Origin: an uncultured Phycisphaerales bacterium
GTDB lineage: Bacteria > Planctomycetota > Phycisphaerae > Sedimentisphaerales > Anaerobacaceae
Assembly (NCBI GenBank): GCA_937868145.1
Contig: CALMMH010000842.1
Span: 1 to 6,001, forward strand
Length of the DNA: 6,001 nucleotides
Direction of reading: 5' to 3'
Part shown: positions 1 to 5,993 of the stretch, in pieces
How the letters are laid out: every line of letters begins with the position of its first letter
Position numbering within the stretch: the first letter of the stretch is position 1
The notes under the pieces: generated by a model
What the model saw: the letters and a program-made list of their open reading frames with translations, nothing else
What the model was told of the DNA's origin: nothing
Database searches by the model: none
Position numbers and translations under genes: made by a program

Positions 1-532
1 AACCGCCGGTGTCGGAGCCCAGGGCCGCAGAACACAATCGGGCCGCCACCGCCGCAGCCGAGCCGCCGCTGCTGCCGCCGGGGACGCGGGACGTGTCCCA
101 GGGATTGACGGTCTTCTTCAAGCCCGAGTTCTCCGTGCTGGAACCCATGGCGAACTCGTCCATGTTGGTCTTGCCCAGCACGATGGCGTCGGCCACCAGC
201 AGCTTCTTCACCGCCGTGGCGTCGTACGGAGCGTGGAAGTTTTCGAGAATCCGCGAGCCGCAGGTTGTCGTACCGAAGCTGGTGCACATCACGTCCTTGA
301 CAGCCACCGGCACGCCCGCCAGCGGGCCCACCCGCTCGCTGGCGGCGATTCGTCGGTCCACAGCCCGGGCCGCTTCCATCGCCCGATCGCGAAAGACCGC
401 CAGATACGCTCCCACCGTCGGATCGAGGCGTTCGATCTGCTCCAACACCGCCTTCGTCGCCTCCACGCTGCTGATCTTGCGCATGGCGATCTGGTCCCGC
501 AATTCAATCGCTGTCAGTTCGTGTACCGGCAT
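1..532 (-). CDS. gatA: Glutamyl-tRNA(Gln)/aspartyl-tRNA(Asn) amidotransferase subunit A, N-terminal part (partial)
   Basis: GatA releases ammonia from glutamine for the GatCAB complex, which converts Glu-tRNA(Gln) to Gln-tRNA(Gln) in the cytoplasm. The frame opens with MPVHELTAIELRDQIAMRKI at 532 and stays open for 177 codons to the window edge. Amidase-signature motifs are clear: PLAGVPVAVKD with the catalytic Lys at 79, GKTNMDEFAMGSSTENS at about 120-136, PGGSSGGSAAAVAA with the cis-Ser at 154, and SDTGG at 173-177. The nucleophilic Ser of the family follows directly and would be codon 178, just outside the window; the first base visible (T on the minus strand) agrees with a TCN serine codon. 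This numbering matches the K79/S154/S178 triad known from characterised GatA. The start ATG is 8 bases after the stop of the upstream hydrolase and has no close Shine-Dalgarno; GGAGGG lies about 15 bases upstream, so translational coupling is likely. The remaining roughly 300 residues lie beyond base 1. Confidence 0.96.
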   Translation of the reverse strand, partial: MPVHELTAIELRDQIAMRKISSVEATKAVLEQIERLDPTVGAYLAVFRDRAMEAARAVDRRIAASERVGPLAGVPVAVKDVMCTSFGTTTCGSRILENFHAPYDATAVKKLLVADAIVLGKTNMDEFAMGSSTENSGLKKTVNPWDTSRVPGGSSGGSAAAVAARLCSAALGSDTGG

Positions 533-540
533 AGCAGCGG

Positions 541-1287
541 CTATTTGCCCTCCCCGGCCTTGTGCTGGCTCAGGAGCCACTCATAGAGCTTCGGATTGTT
601 GTAAGTCTCGGTCCAGGAGTCATGATTGGCCTCGGGATAGACCGTCAACTGCACGTTGCCGCCGGCCCGCTTCAGAGCGTCGACCATCTCCTGTGACTCC
701 CGCAACGGAACCACGCTATCCTTGGCGCCATGAAACGCCCAGACGGGTACGTTCTTCATTCTCTCGGCCAGGAACCACTCGCCGCCGCCGCAGATCGGCA
801 CAACCGCCGCGAACCGGTTCGGATACCGGCACCCCAGCGCCCACGAGCCGAACCCGCCCATGCTCAGCCCGGTTACATAGACCCGGTTGGGGTCCACAGC
901 GTATTTCGACTGGACCTCGTCGAGCAAGGCCGTCAACGCATCGAGCTGATCGGTCCACCAGCTATCGGCCGGACATTGCGGCGAGACGACGATGAACGGG
1001 AACTCCTTGCCCTGTTCGATCAACTTCGCCGGGCCGTGCACTTTGACCTTGCTCAGGTCGTTGCCCCGCTCGCCGGCTCCGTGCAGAAACAGCATCAGAG
1101 GCCACTTCTGGTCCTTGTTCTCGCCGTAGCCCTTGGGCAGAGAGAGCAGGTACCGCAGGCTCACGGTCTTTGTGATCTGTTTCTGGAACCCTTCCTCGCT
1201 TTGCCCCCCGGCCGCCATGCAGCGTCCCGCCATACCGTAGATCCCCACAATACTCAACACCAAACATGCCGGCTTGAACATCCGCAT
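541..1287 (-). CDS. Secreted alpha/beta-hydrolase, predicted peptidase/esterase (COG4099-like)
   Basis: A 248-residue serine hydrolase, probably exported. The start at 1287 is chosen because AAGGAG lies 6 bases upstream and the protein then begins with a basic N-terminus and a hydrophobic stretch (MRMFKPACLVLSIVGIYGMA), a signal peptide with possible cleavage near residues 24-26. An in-frame ATG at 1326 would add 13 charged residues in front and spoil the signal. The mature part has the alpha/beta-hydrolase landmarks: oxyanion motif LFLHGAGERGND (about 67-77), FIVVSPQCP (98-106), nucleophile elbow VTGLSMGGFGSWAL with Ser142, acid candidate Asp190 in AFHGAKDSVVP, and His222 in PEANHDSW. The pattern resembles the 'predicted peptidase'/phospholipase-carboxylesterase group often found in planctomycetes; the substrate cannot be read from sequence. 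It lies between gatC (48 bases upstream) and gatA (8 bases downstream), although its likely extracytoplasmic location has no obvious link to tRNA amidation. Confidence 0.9.
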   Translation of the reverse strand: MRMFKPACLVLSIVGIYGMAGRCMAAGGQSEEGFQKQITKTVSLRYLLSLPKGYGENKDQKWPLMLFLHGAGERGNDLSKVKVHGPAKLIEQGKEFPFIVVSPQCPADSWWTDQLDALTALLDEVQSKYAVDPNRVYVTGLSMGGFGSWALGCRYPNRFAAVVPICGGGEWFLAERMKNVPVWAFHGAKDSVVPLRESQEMVDALKRAGGNVQLTVYPEANHDSWTETYNNPKLYEWLLSQHKAGEGK

Positions 1288-1293
1288 TTTCTT

Positions 1294-1299
1294 CTCCTT
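1294..1299 (-). promoter_or_regulatory. Shine-Dalgarno deciding the hydrolase start
   Basis: AAGGAG on the minus strand with a 6-base spacer (AAGAAA) before the ATG at 1287. It favours this start over the in-frame ATG at 1326. Confidence 0.75.
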
Positions 1300-1335
1300 C
1301 CACAACGCCTTGGCGGCGTCAAACACCCGTGCTCT

Positions 1336-1641
1336 CTATGCAGAACTGTCTTCCAGGATTTTGGGAACTTTGAAGAAAGGCCCGTCGCTGTCGGGCGCGT
1401 TGGACAGGGTCAACTCCGTCCCCAGGGAGGGACGGACCTCGTCGGCCCGCAGGATATTGTTGATGGGCAGGCAGTGAGCCAGGGGTTCGACCTGGCTGGT
1501 GTCCAACTCGTTCATCTTCTCGACGTAGCCGAGAATGGCCCCGAGCTGGCCGGTGAATTCCTCGATCTCGGCCTCGGTCAACGCCAAGCGGGCCAGCTTG
1601 GCGACCTTGCGAACCTGCTCTGCATCGATGCGCTGCTGCAT
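1336..1641 (-). CDS. gatC: Glutamyl-tRNA(Gln)/aspartyl-tRNA(Asn) amidotransferase subunit C
   Basis: A 101-residue protein, the usual length for GatC, the small subunit that wraps around and stabilises the GatA-GatB interface. The family features are visible in order: N-terminal helix IDAEQVRKVAKLARLALTEAEIEEF (about 5-29), the second helix GQLGAILGYVEKMNELDTS (about 31-49), VEPLAHCLPINNILRADEVRPSL (about 51-73) and the C-terminal FFKVPKILEDSSA. The FFKVPKI tail is typical. The ATG at 1641 is preceded only by a weak AGG about 8 bases upstream (AGGTTGGACGC). It is the first member of an apparent gatC-hydrolase-gatA unit; rpmB lies upstream on the same strand, separated by 104 bases containing a palindrome. 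gatB is not in the window and may lie beyond gatA or elsewhere. Confidence 0.95.
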   Translation of the reverse strand: MQQRIDAEQVRKVAKLARLALTEAEIEEFTGQLGAILGYVEKMNELDTSQVEPLAHCLPINNILRADEVRPSLGTELTLSNAPDSDGPFFKVPKILEDSSA

Positions 1642-1705
1642 GCGTCCAACCTAAATAGAAAAAGCGAGGCACTGCCGCGCCCCGCTGGGAAAGGACGATC
1701 AGAGT

Positions 1706-1742
1706 CTCTGAGATCTGAGATCTCAAATTTGAAATCTCAGAG
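1706..1742. repeat. AT-rich palindrome with 7-bp tandem repeat between rpmB and gatC
   Basis: Two tandem copies of CTGAGAT (1708-1714, 1715-1721) are followed by an inverted copy ATCTCAG (1734-1740). Bases 1715-1740 form a palindrome in which 12 of 13 pairs match; the one mismatch is 1722/1733. The upstream copy can pair instead, with CTCTGAGAT (1706-1714) against ATCTCAGAG (1734-1742), so two alternative stems share one arm. It begins 4 bases downstream of the rpmB stop. There is no T-run after it on the minus strand, so a classical intrinsic terminator is not supported. It could be a transcript-end stabiliser, attenuator or dispersed intergenic repeat. Confidence 0.75.
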
Positions 1743-1745
1743 GGC

Positions 1746-2009
1746 TTAGCTGACCTTCTCGGTCGCCTTGTAGGTGCGTTTCAAGGGCTTCTGAATCACG
1801 CCCATGCGAATCGCCTTGGCCGAGACCCGAATCCGGCAGACCTTGCCATCGACGATGGCGCGGACTTTCTGAATGTTCGGCTTGAACTTCCGCCGGGTGA
1901 TGCCGGTGATTTTCTTGCCGACGCCGCCAAGCCTTTTGGCCTTACCACGTCGGGTAATGCTGTTCCCGAAGATCGTCTTTTTGCCCGTATAGGGACATTC
2001 TCTCGACAT
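1746..2009 (-). CDS. rpmB: Large-subunit ribosomal protein bL28
   Basis: An 87-residue basic protein of the 50S ribosomal subunit. The N-terminus SRECPYTGKKTIFGNSITRRGKAK matches the bL28 'C..tGk....gn..sh...k..r' start, followed by TGITRRKFKPNIQKVRAIVDGKVCRIRVSAKAIR (about 36-69), the conserved bL28 core (R-x-F-x-P-N-x-Q ... RVSAKAIR). The ATG at 2009 has AGGAG 7 bases upstream, a strong ribosome site. The second cysteine of the N-terminal CxxC (here CPYT) and the cysteines of the second pair (here VSAKAIR) are absent, so this is the zinc-free (C-minus) form of bL28. A promoter with a leader of about 80 bases lies upstream, directly after the stop of the SGNH hydrolase. Transcription may run on into gatC across the palindrome. 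Confidence 0.95.
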   Translation of the reverse strand: MSRECPYTGKKTIFGNSITRRGKAKRLGGVGKKITGITRRKFKPNIQKVRAIVDGKVCRIRVSAKAIRMGVIQKPLKRTYKATEKVS

Positions 2010-2097
2010 AACAAAACTCCTGCACCGTTCTGCAACGAATCATTGCTTTGGTCGTTTCTGTCCAGGGTCAGTCTCCCCGGGCAGACGCGAAATCGGT

Positions 2098-2125
2098 ATT
2101 TTATCGTATCGTCAGGGATTTGCAA
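2098..2125 (-). promoter_or_regulatory. Predicted sigma70-type promoter of rpmB
   Basis: On the minus strand TTGCAA (2120-2125) and TAAAAT (2098-2103) are separated by 16 bases. Both are close to the TTGACA and TATAAT consensus (four and five of six). It begins 3 bases after the SGNH hydrolase stop codon and gives a predicted leader of about 80 bases to the rpmB ATG. The position and local AT-richness fit a promoter; no experimental support is implied. Confidence 0.55.
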
Positions 2126-2128
2126 CAA

Positions 2129-3439
2129 TTACCTGACCAGGAACTGGAAAAATCCTGGAGGAGCCGCCCGCTCGCCGGGCACCCCTTCCTGGGACGCACT
2201 GGACGCTTGGCTGCCCGTGAAGGGGTCGACGCCATGCAGAAGGCGAATCACATCGGCAGCCATTTTCCCAGCCACTTGCTCATTGCCCCACTCGCTCACG
2301 TGGCACCAATCGATGAAGATCGGCTCCTGTGTCGAGGAGAAGACCCTGCTCATGTCGTGGAAAATTATGTCCTGCCCTTGAGAGAAGGGTTCTTGTTGCA
2401 CTAATTGGCACATTTTTTCGCAATACGGTTGAAGATCGACAATTTCCTCCTGCACCTTCTGTTCACAGGTGGTTGGATATGCTTTGTCAAATACCGTCGG
2501 TTGCCAATAGAACAACGACTTAAAACCATAGGACTCTCCCAAGGTCGTAACCATCCGCATGTTGCCTTTATATACCGCTAGAACCTCCTGGAAAAGGGCT
2601 TCTTTGCCGTCGGAAAGACCGGATGGATCGGATCGATCTGTGGCAGCCGAATCAGGTTCGACCTCAATTCCTACTCTCCTCATGATGTTTCTGGAGAATC
2701 GTACCACGGCGAGGGCGCCAATCGACCGGCGGATGCACAGAAGCCGAAGGGTCGCGTAGCTCCGAGGCTGTGAAACACTGTACTCCTGGGCCCGGTGAAA
2801 CTCGTTCTGGGGTAAACCCGCCTTTTGTTGCTGGTACGCGGAATAGATATCGTTGACGCCATCATAGAACACAACAAAGTCCGGCACGTTGCCGTCTCGC
2901 AACTGCTGCGCCAGTGCGATGACTTCCTGAGTGCTCACGTAACCGGATTCCCCGAAGTTGGTCACCTGGCACCGAACACCCTTGCCTTCGAGATTCCTGG
3001 CCAGGCACGAAGCGATGGTGAAATCGTCCCTGGCGCCCACGCCCCACATGGTGGAGCCGCCGAACGTGAAGATCTTGACCGGGTCCTTCCCGTTGACGGC
3101 CGTCCCGTCGGCATTCCAAGTCCGGCGGATGCCGTCGGCGTCGATATTGATGTGGCGACCCTGGTAAGGCTGTCGCCGCCAATAGACATACGATGTCCAC
3201 CGTGTAACGGACGACTGCTCCAGTTCCCGAAAGTACTCGTGAGCCCAGGGCACCTCGGCGTAAACGTCCGACTGCGAGCGTCCGTCGAGCGACGATGCCG
3301 ACGAGACGCGAATGCGATCGGCTCCGATATAGACGAACGACAGGAAGACTTCGAGCATCGCCAGGTAGAGCAACGCCACGCACAAGATGAGCCAGATCTC
3401 TTTTGCCCGCAACAGCAGCCTGCGAATCCCTTCCTTCAT
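2129..3439 (-). CDS. Membrane-anchored SGNH/GDSL-family hydrolase
   Basis: A 436-residue protein with one N-terminal membrane segment (about 15-38, IWLILCVALLYLAMLEVF) and a long outside domain. The start at 3439 is set by AAGGAGG 5 bases upstream; the frame is open further upstream but without a signal. SGNH blocks appear in order: block I FTFGGSTMWG with Ser129 as nucleophile, block II NFGESGY (161-167) with the oxyanion Gly163, block III YDGVNDIY with Asn196, and block V IDWCHVSEWGN with Asp377 and His380. The full Ser-Gly-Asn-His set is present, so the enzyme should be active, probably removing or transferring an acyl group on an envelope or secreted molecule. It is divergent from the carbamoyltransferase/SxtJ operon, which suggests a shared pathway. 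The C-terminal tail (about 405-436) is low in structure. The 3' half of the gene is clearly less GC-rich than its 5' half and its neighbours. The exact substrate is unknown. Confidence 0.9.
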   Translation of the reverse strand: MKEGIRRLLLRAKEIWLILCVALLYLAMLEVFLSFVYIGADRIRVSSASSLDGRSQSDVYAEVPWAHEYFRELEQSSVTRWTSYVYWRRQPYQGRHINIDADGIRRTWNADGTAVNGKDPVKIFTFGGSTMWGVGARDDFTIASCLARNLEGKGVRCQVTNFGESGYVSTQEVIALAQQLRDGNVPDFVVFYDGVNDIYSAYQQQKAGLPQNEFHRAQEYSVSQPRSYATLRLLCIRRSIGALAVVRFSRNIMRRVGIEVEPDSAATDRSDPSGLSDGKEALFQEVLAVYKGNMRMVTTLGESYGFKSLFYWQPTVFDKAYPTTCEQKVQEEIVDLQPYCEKMCQLVQQEPFSQGQDIIFHDMSRVFSSTQEPIFIDWCHVSEWGNEQVAGKMAADVIRLLHGVDPFTGSQASSASQEGVPGERAAPPGFFQFLVR

Positions 3440-3444
3440 AGACT

Positions 3445-3451
3445 CCTCCTT
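3445..3451 (-). promoter_or_regulatory. Strong Shine-Dalgarno deciding the SGNH hydrolase start
   Basis: AAGGAGG on the minus strand, 5 bases before the ATG at 3439, and immediately followed by a protein start that leads into a membrane segment. It rules out the upstream in-frame ATG at 3631. Confidence 0.85.
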
Positions 3452-3486
3452 CCCAGAGCGACACGCCGCGGTCCGCGTTGACGACG

Positions 3487-3516
3487 ATAATGACCATATC
3501 CACGATAGTCCCCCAA
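3487..3516 (-). promoter_or_regulatory. Possible promoter of the SGNH hydrolase
   Basis: On the minus strand TTGGGG (3511-3516) and CATTAT (3487-3492) are 18 bases apart, about 48 bases upstream of the start codon. The -35 match is poor (three of six) and the -10 match moderate (four of six), so this is only a candidate. Confidence 0.3.
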
Positions 3517-3531
3517 AGAATTGAGGAAATC

Positions 3532-3546
3532 CCCACAATTTGTGGG
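3532..3546. promoter_or_regulatory. 15-bp palindrome in the divergent intergenic region, possible operator
   Basis: CCCACAA and its exact reverse complement TTGTGGG flank a single central T. It lies about 90 bases from the SGNH hydrolase start and about 140 bases from the carbamoyltransferase start, in the 248-base gap between the divergent genes. Perfect 7-bp arms with odd spacing fit a dimeric regulator site that could control both directions. No regulator gene is present in the window. No convincing plus-strand promoter was found in this gap; the best candidate (TTGCGT, 17 bases, CATTCT) is weak. Confidence 0.4.
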
Positions 3547-3676
3547 CTTGCGTTTTCAGGGCCGATCCGCCATTCTGTTTCCCACGGTATTCGATCCGGA
3601 CACGCCGACGGACGGAATTCAGAACAGGCATCCGACCTCACGTCGTGTGATTCGCACGGAAATGACAGGGTTGACC

Positions 3677-3681
3677 AGGAG
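3677..3681 (+). promoter_or_regulatory. Shine-Dalgarno deciding the carbamoyltransferase start
   Basis: AGGAG with a 6-base spacer before the ATG at 3688. The protein that follows begins directly with the conserved family N-terminus MNILGISAFYHDSAAAIV, so the 70-codon upstream open stretch from 3478 is not coding. Confidence 0.85.
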
Positions 3682-3687
3682 ACAGGC

Positions 3688-5517
3688 ATGAACATCCTCG
3701 GCATCTCGGCATTCTACCACGACAGCGCCGCCGCCATCGTGCGGGACGGCGAGATCGTGGCAGCCGCCCAGGAGGAGCGTTTCACCCGAATCAAACATGA
3801 CAGCCGCTTCCCCTCCCACGCCGTAGATTACTGCCTCCAGAGCGTCGGCCTGACTCCTGAAAAGCTCGACTATGTCGTCTTCTACGAAAAGCCTCTGCTC
3901 AAATTCGAGCGGCTCCTGGAGACTTACCTGGCCACCGCGCCGCGGGGATTCGGCCAATTCCTGGCGGGCCTGCCCGTCTGGCTCAAGCAGAAGCTGCACC
4001 TGCCCCGCGAGATGGACAAGGCCCTCAACCACGCGTACAAGGGCCGCTATGTCTTCACCGAGCATCACGAGTCGCACGCGGCCAGCGCGTTTTTCCCCTC
4101 GCCCTTTGAGGAGGCCGCCATCCTCACGATGGACGGCGTCGGCGAGTGGGCCACCGCCAGCTTCGGCGTCGGTCGGGGCAACAAGGTCCAGTTGAGTCAC
4201 GAACTGCAGTTCCCGCACTCGCTGGGCCTGCTGTACTCCGCCTTCACCTACTTCACCGGCTTCAAGGTCAACTCCGGCGAGTACAAGCTCATGGGACTGG
4301 CCCCCTACGGCGAGCCGATCTATCGCGACCTGATCCTGGAGAAGCTGATCGACCTCAAGCCCGACGGCTCCTTCCGCATGAACATGGACTACTTCGGGTA
4401 CTGTCACACGATGTACATGACGAACCGGCGGTTCGAGCGGCTCTTCGGCGGGCTGCCCCGCAAACCCGAGAGCCCGCTGACACAGCGGGAGATGGACATC
4501 GCCGCGTCAATCCAGGCCGTCACGGAGGAGGCGATGTTGCGAACCGCGCGACACGTCCACCAGGTTACCGGGATGAAAAACCTCGTCCTGGCCGGCGGAG
4601 TGGCTCTCAATTGCGTCGCCAACGGCCGCATTCTGCGAGAGACGCCCTTCGAGAACCTGTGGATTCAGCCGGCCGCCGGCGACGCGGGCGGGGCCTTGGG
4701 CGCAGCCCTGTTCGTCTGGCACCAGCTCCTGGACAATCCGCGTAAAAGCGACGGTCGCGACCGCCAGCGGGCCTCGCTCCTGGGACCGGCGTACGCCGAC
4801 GAGCAGATCCGCCAGTTCCTCACCGGCCGCGGGGCCAAGTACCATGCCTACAGCGACGAGCAGGCCCTGATCACCACCGTCGCCGAGTTGATCGACCAGG
4901 GCAAAGTCATCGGCTGGTTCCAGGGCCGGATGGAGTTCGGACCCCGGGCCCTGGGCAACCGCAGCATCATAGGCGACGCCCGCAGTGTCGAGATGCAGTC
5001 GACGATGAACCTCAAGATCAAGTTCCGCGAGTCGTTCCGCCCGTTCGCGCCGTGCGTGCTCCGCGAGGACGTGGCCGATTACTTCGAGATGCGTCCGCAC
5101 GAGGACAGTCCCTACATGCTGCTGGTCGCTCCCGTGCGGGCGGACAAGCGTCTGGACTCGCTGCCGGCCTCGCTCCAAGGCCTGGAGAAGCTCAAGGCCA
5201 AGCGGAGCGTCATTCCCGCGATCACGCACGTGGATTATTCGGCCCGCGTCCAGACGGTCGACCCCGAGCGGCACCCCCGCTTGCACCGGCTGATGACCGC
5301 GTTCAAGCAGAAGACCGGCTGCCCCGTGATCATCAACACGAGCTTCAACATCCGCGGCGAGCCCATCGTCTGCTCGCCCGAGGACGCCTACCGCTGCTTC
5401 CTGGCGACGAACATGGACGTGCTGGTGCTGGAGAACCAGATCCTGTATAAACACGAGCAGCCGCAGGCGAAACAACATGAAGTGGAAGAGTACAAGACGC
5501 GATTCTCATTGGACTGA
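3688..5517 (+). CDS. Carbamoyltransferase, NodU/TobZ/SxtI-type
   Basis: A 609-residue cytoplasmic enzyme that in this family transfers the carbamoyl group of carbamoyl phosphate, through a carbamoyl-adenylate made with ATP, to a hydroxyl of a small molecule or sugar. The N-terminal Kae1-like domain starts MNILGISAFYHDSAAAIV; the metal-binding HxxxH is His126/His130 in EHHESHAASAFF, followed by ILTMDGVGEW (145-154), NSGEYKLMGLAPYGEP (195-210), LVLAGGVALNCVANGRI (299-315) and QPAAGDAGGALG with Asp332, the expected third metal ligand. The C-terminal carbamoyltransferase domain has GWFQGRMEFGPRALGNRSII (409-428), SFRPFAPCVL (449-458) and NTSFNIRGEPIVCSPEDAY (550-568). Length and motifs are complete, so it should be functional. 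The SxtJ-like gene follows 27 bases downstream on the same strand. Related proteins act in nodulation factor (NodU), tobramycin (TobZ) and saxitoxin (SxtI) pathways, but the acceptor here is unknown. Confidence 0.95.
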   Translation: MNILGISAFYHDSAAAIVRDGEIVAAAQEERFTRIKHDSRFPSHAVDYCLQSVGLTPEKLDYVVFYEKPLLKFERLLETYLATAPRGFGQFLAGLPVWLKQKLHLPREMDKALNHAYKGRYVFTEHHESHAASAFFPSPFEEAAILTMDGVGEWATASFGVGRGNKVQLSHELQFPHSLGLLYSAFTYFTGFKVNSGEYKLMGLAPYGEPIYRDLILEKLIDLKPDGSFRMNMDYFGYCHTMYMTNRRFERLFGGLPRKPESPLTQREMDIAASIQAVTEEAMLRTARHVHQVTGMKNLVLAGGVALNCVANGRILRETPFENLWIQPAAGDAGGALGAALFVWHQLLDNPRKSDGRDRQRASLLGPAYADEQIRQFLTGRGAKYHAYSDEQALITTVAELIDQGKVIGWFQGRMEFGPRALGNRSIIGDARSVEMQSTMNLKIKFRESFRPFAPCVLREDVADYFEMRPHEDSPYMLLVAPVRADKRLDSLPASLQGLEKLKAKRSVIPAITHVDYSARVQTVDPERHPRLHRLMTAFKQKTGCPVIINTSFNIRGEPIVCSPEDAYRCFLATNMDVLVLENQILYKHEQPQAKQHEVEEYKTRFSLD

Positions 5518-5544
5518 GAGAAACAACCCAACGATGGTGAAACT

Positions 5545-5964
5545 ATGCCTCTAATGGAAATCGAATGGCTTCCGAGCCCGCGGCAACTGCGGGTCTTCGG
5601 CGTCAGCGGCCTGGTCGCTTCGATCGTCGCGGCGGCGGTCCTGCACTGGGTCTGGGGCGCGGCGAACGTGTGGGTCGCGATCGTCCCGATGGTCGGGCTG
5701 GGCATCTTTCTATGCAGCTTGATCTCGCAGGCGGCCACGCGTCTGCTGTACGTGGGATTGACGCTGGTCGCAATGCCGATCGGCCTGGTCGTCAGTTTCC
5801 TCCTGCTGGCGGCCTTCTACTTCCTGCTCTTGACGCCTCTGGCCCTGCTGTTCCGGCTGATCGGCCGGGACGCCCTTCGCCGCCGGTACGAGCCCCAGGC
5901 CGAAACCTATTGGGTCCCCCACAAACCGACCGACCAGATGGAGCGATACCTGCATCAATTCTGA
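5545..5964 (+). CDS. SxtJ-family membrane protein
   Basis: A 139-residue inner-membrane protein. The N-terminal motif MEIEWLPSPRQLRVFG is followed by hydrophobic segments at about 18-36, 42-60 and a long one or pair at about 69-105, then a basic, conserved-looking tail FRLIGRDALRRRYEPQAETYWVPHKPTDQMERYLHQF. The W-x-P-S-x-x-Q/L-R-x-F-G start and the GRDxLxRRxxPxxxxYW...RYxxQF end are the pattern I recall for SxtJ, named from the saxitoxin cluster where it neighbours the carbamoyltransferase gene sxtI; its biochemical role is unknown. Here it follows a carbamoyltransferase by 27 bases, repeating that pairing. The start at 5545 lacks a clear Shine-Dalgarno; ATG at 5554 (residue 4) is an alternative. 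It is probably cotranscribed with the carbamoyltransferase and may be translationally coupled to it. A membrane scaffold or transport-coupling role is inference. Confidence 0.85.
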   Translation: MPLMEIEWLPSPRQLRVFGVSGLVASIVAAAVLHWVWGAANVWVAIVPMVGLGIFLCSLISQAATRLLYVGLTLVAMPIGLVVSFLLLAAFYFLLLTPLALLFRLIGRDALRRRYEPQAETYWVPHKPTDQMERYLHQF

Positions 5965-5993
5965 TTCCAACCCCGACACAGTGAGCGAGGATT

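Noticed and set aside
9..995. Long open frame of 328 codons on the plus strand
   Set aside because: Antisense to gatA and the hydrolase; Ser/Arg/Thr-rich low-complexity translation, typical of a GC-rich shadow.
1706..1742. Intrinsic terminator of rpmB
   Set aside because: The stem is AT-rich and there is no T-run on the minus strand after it; recorded as a repeat of unknown role instead.
730..1749. Long open frame of 339 codons on the plus strand
   Set aside because: It runs antisense to the hydrolase, gatC and the palindrome; the translation is Arg/Pro/His-rich with no family pattern, and the minus-strand genes have clear motifs.
3549..3577. Plus-strand promoter for the carbamoyltransferase (TTGCGT, 17 bases, CATTCT)
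   Set aside because: The -10 matches only three of six consensus bases, too weak to list as a feature.
3440..3687. N-terminal extensions of both divergent genes across the intergenic gap
   Set aside because: Both frames happen to be open through the gap, but strong ribosome sites and conserved N-termini place the true starts at 3439 (minus) and 3688 (plus). The extensions look like untranslated sequence.
4507..5478. 323-codon open frame on the minus strand
   Set aside because: Antisense to the carbamoyltransferase, whose motifs are intact over the full length; the product has no recognisable domain.
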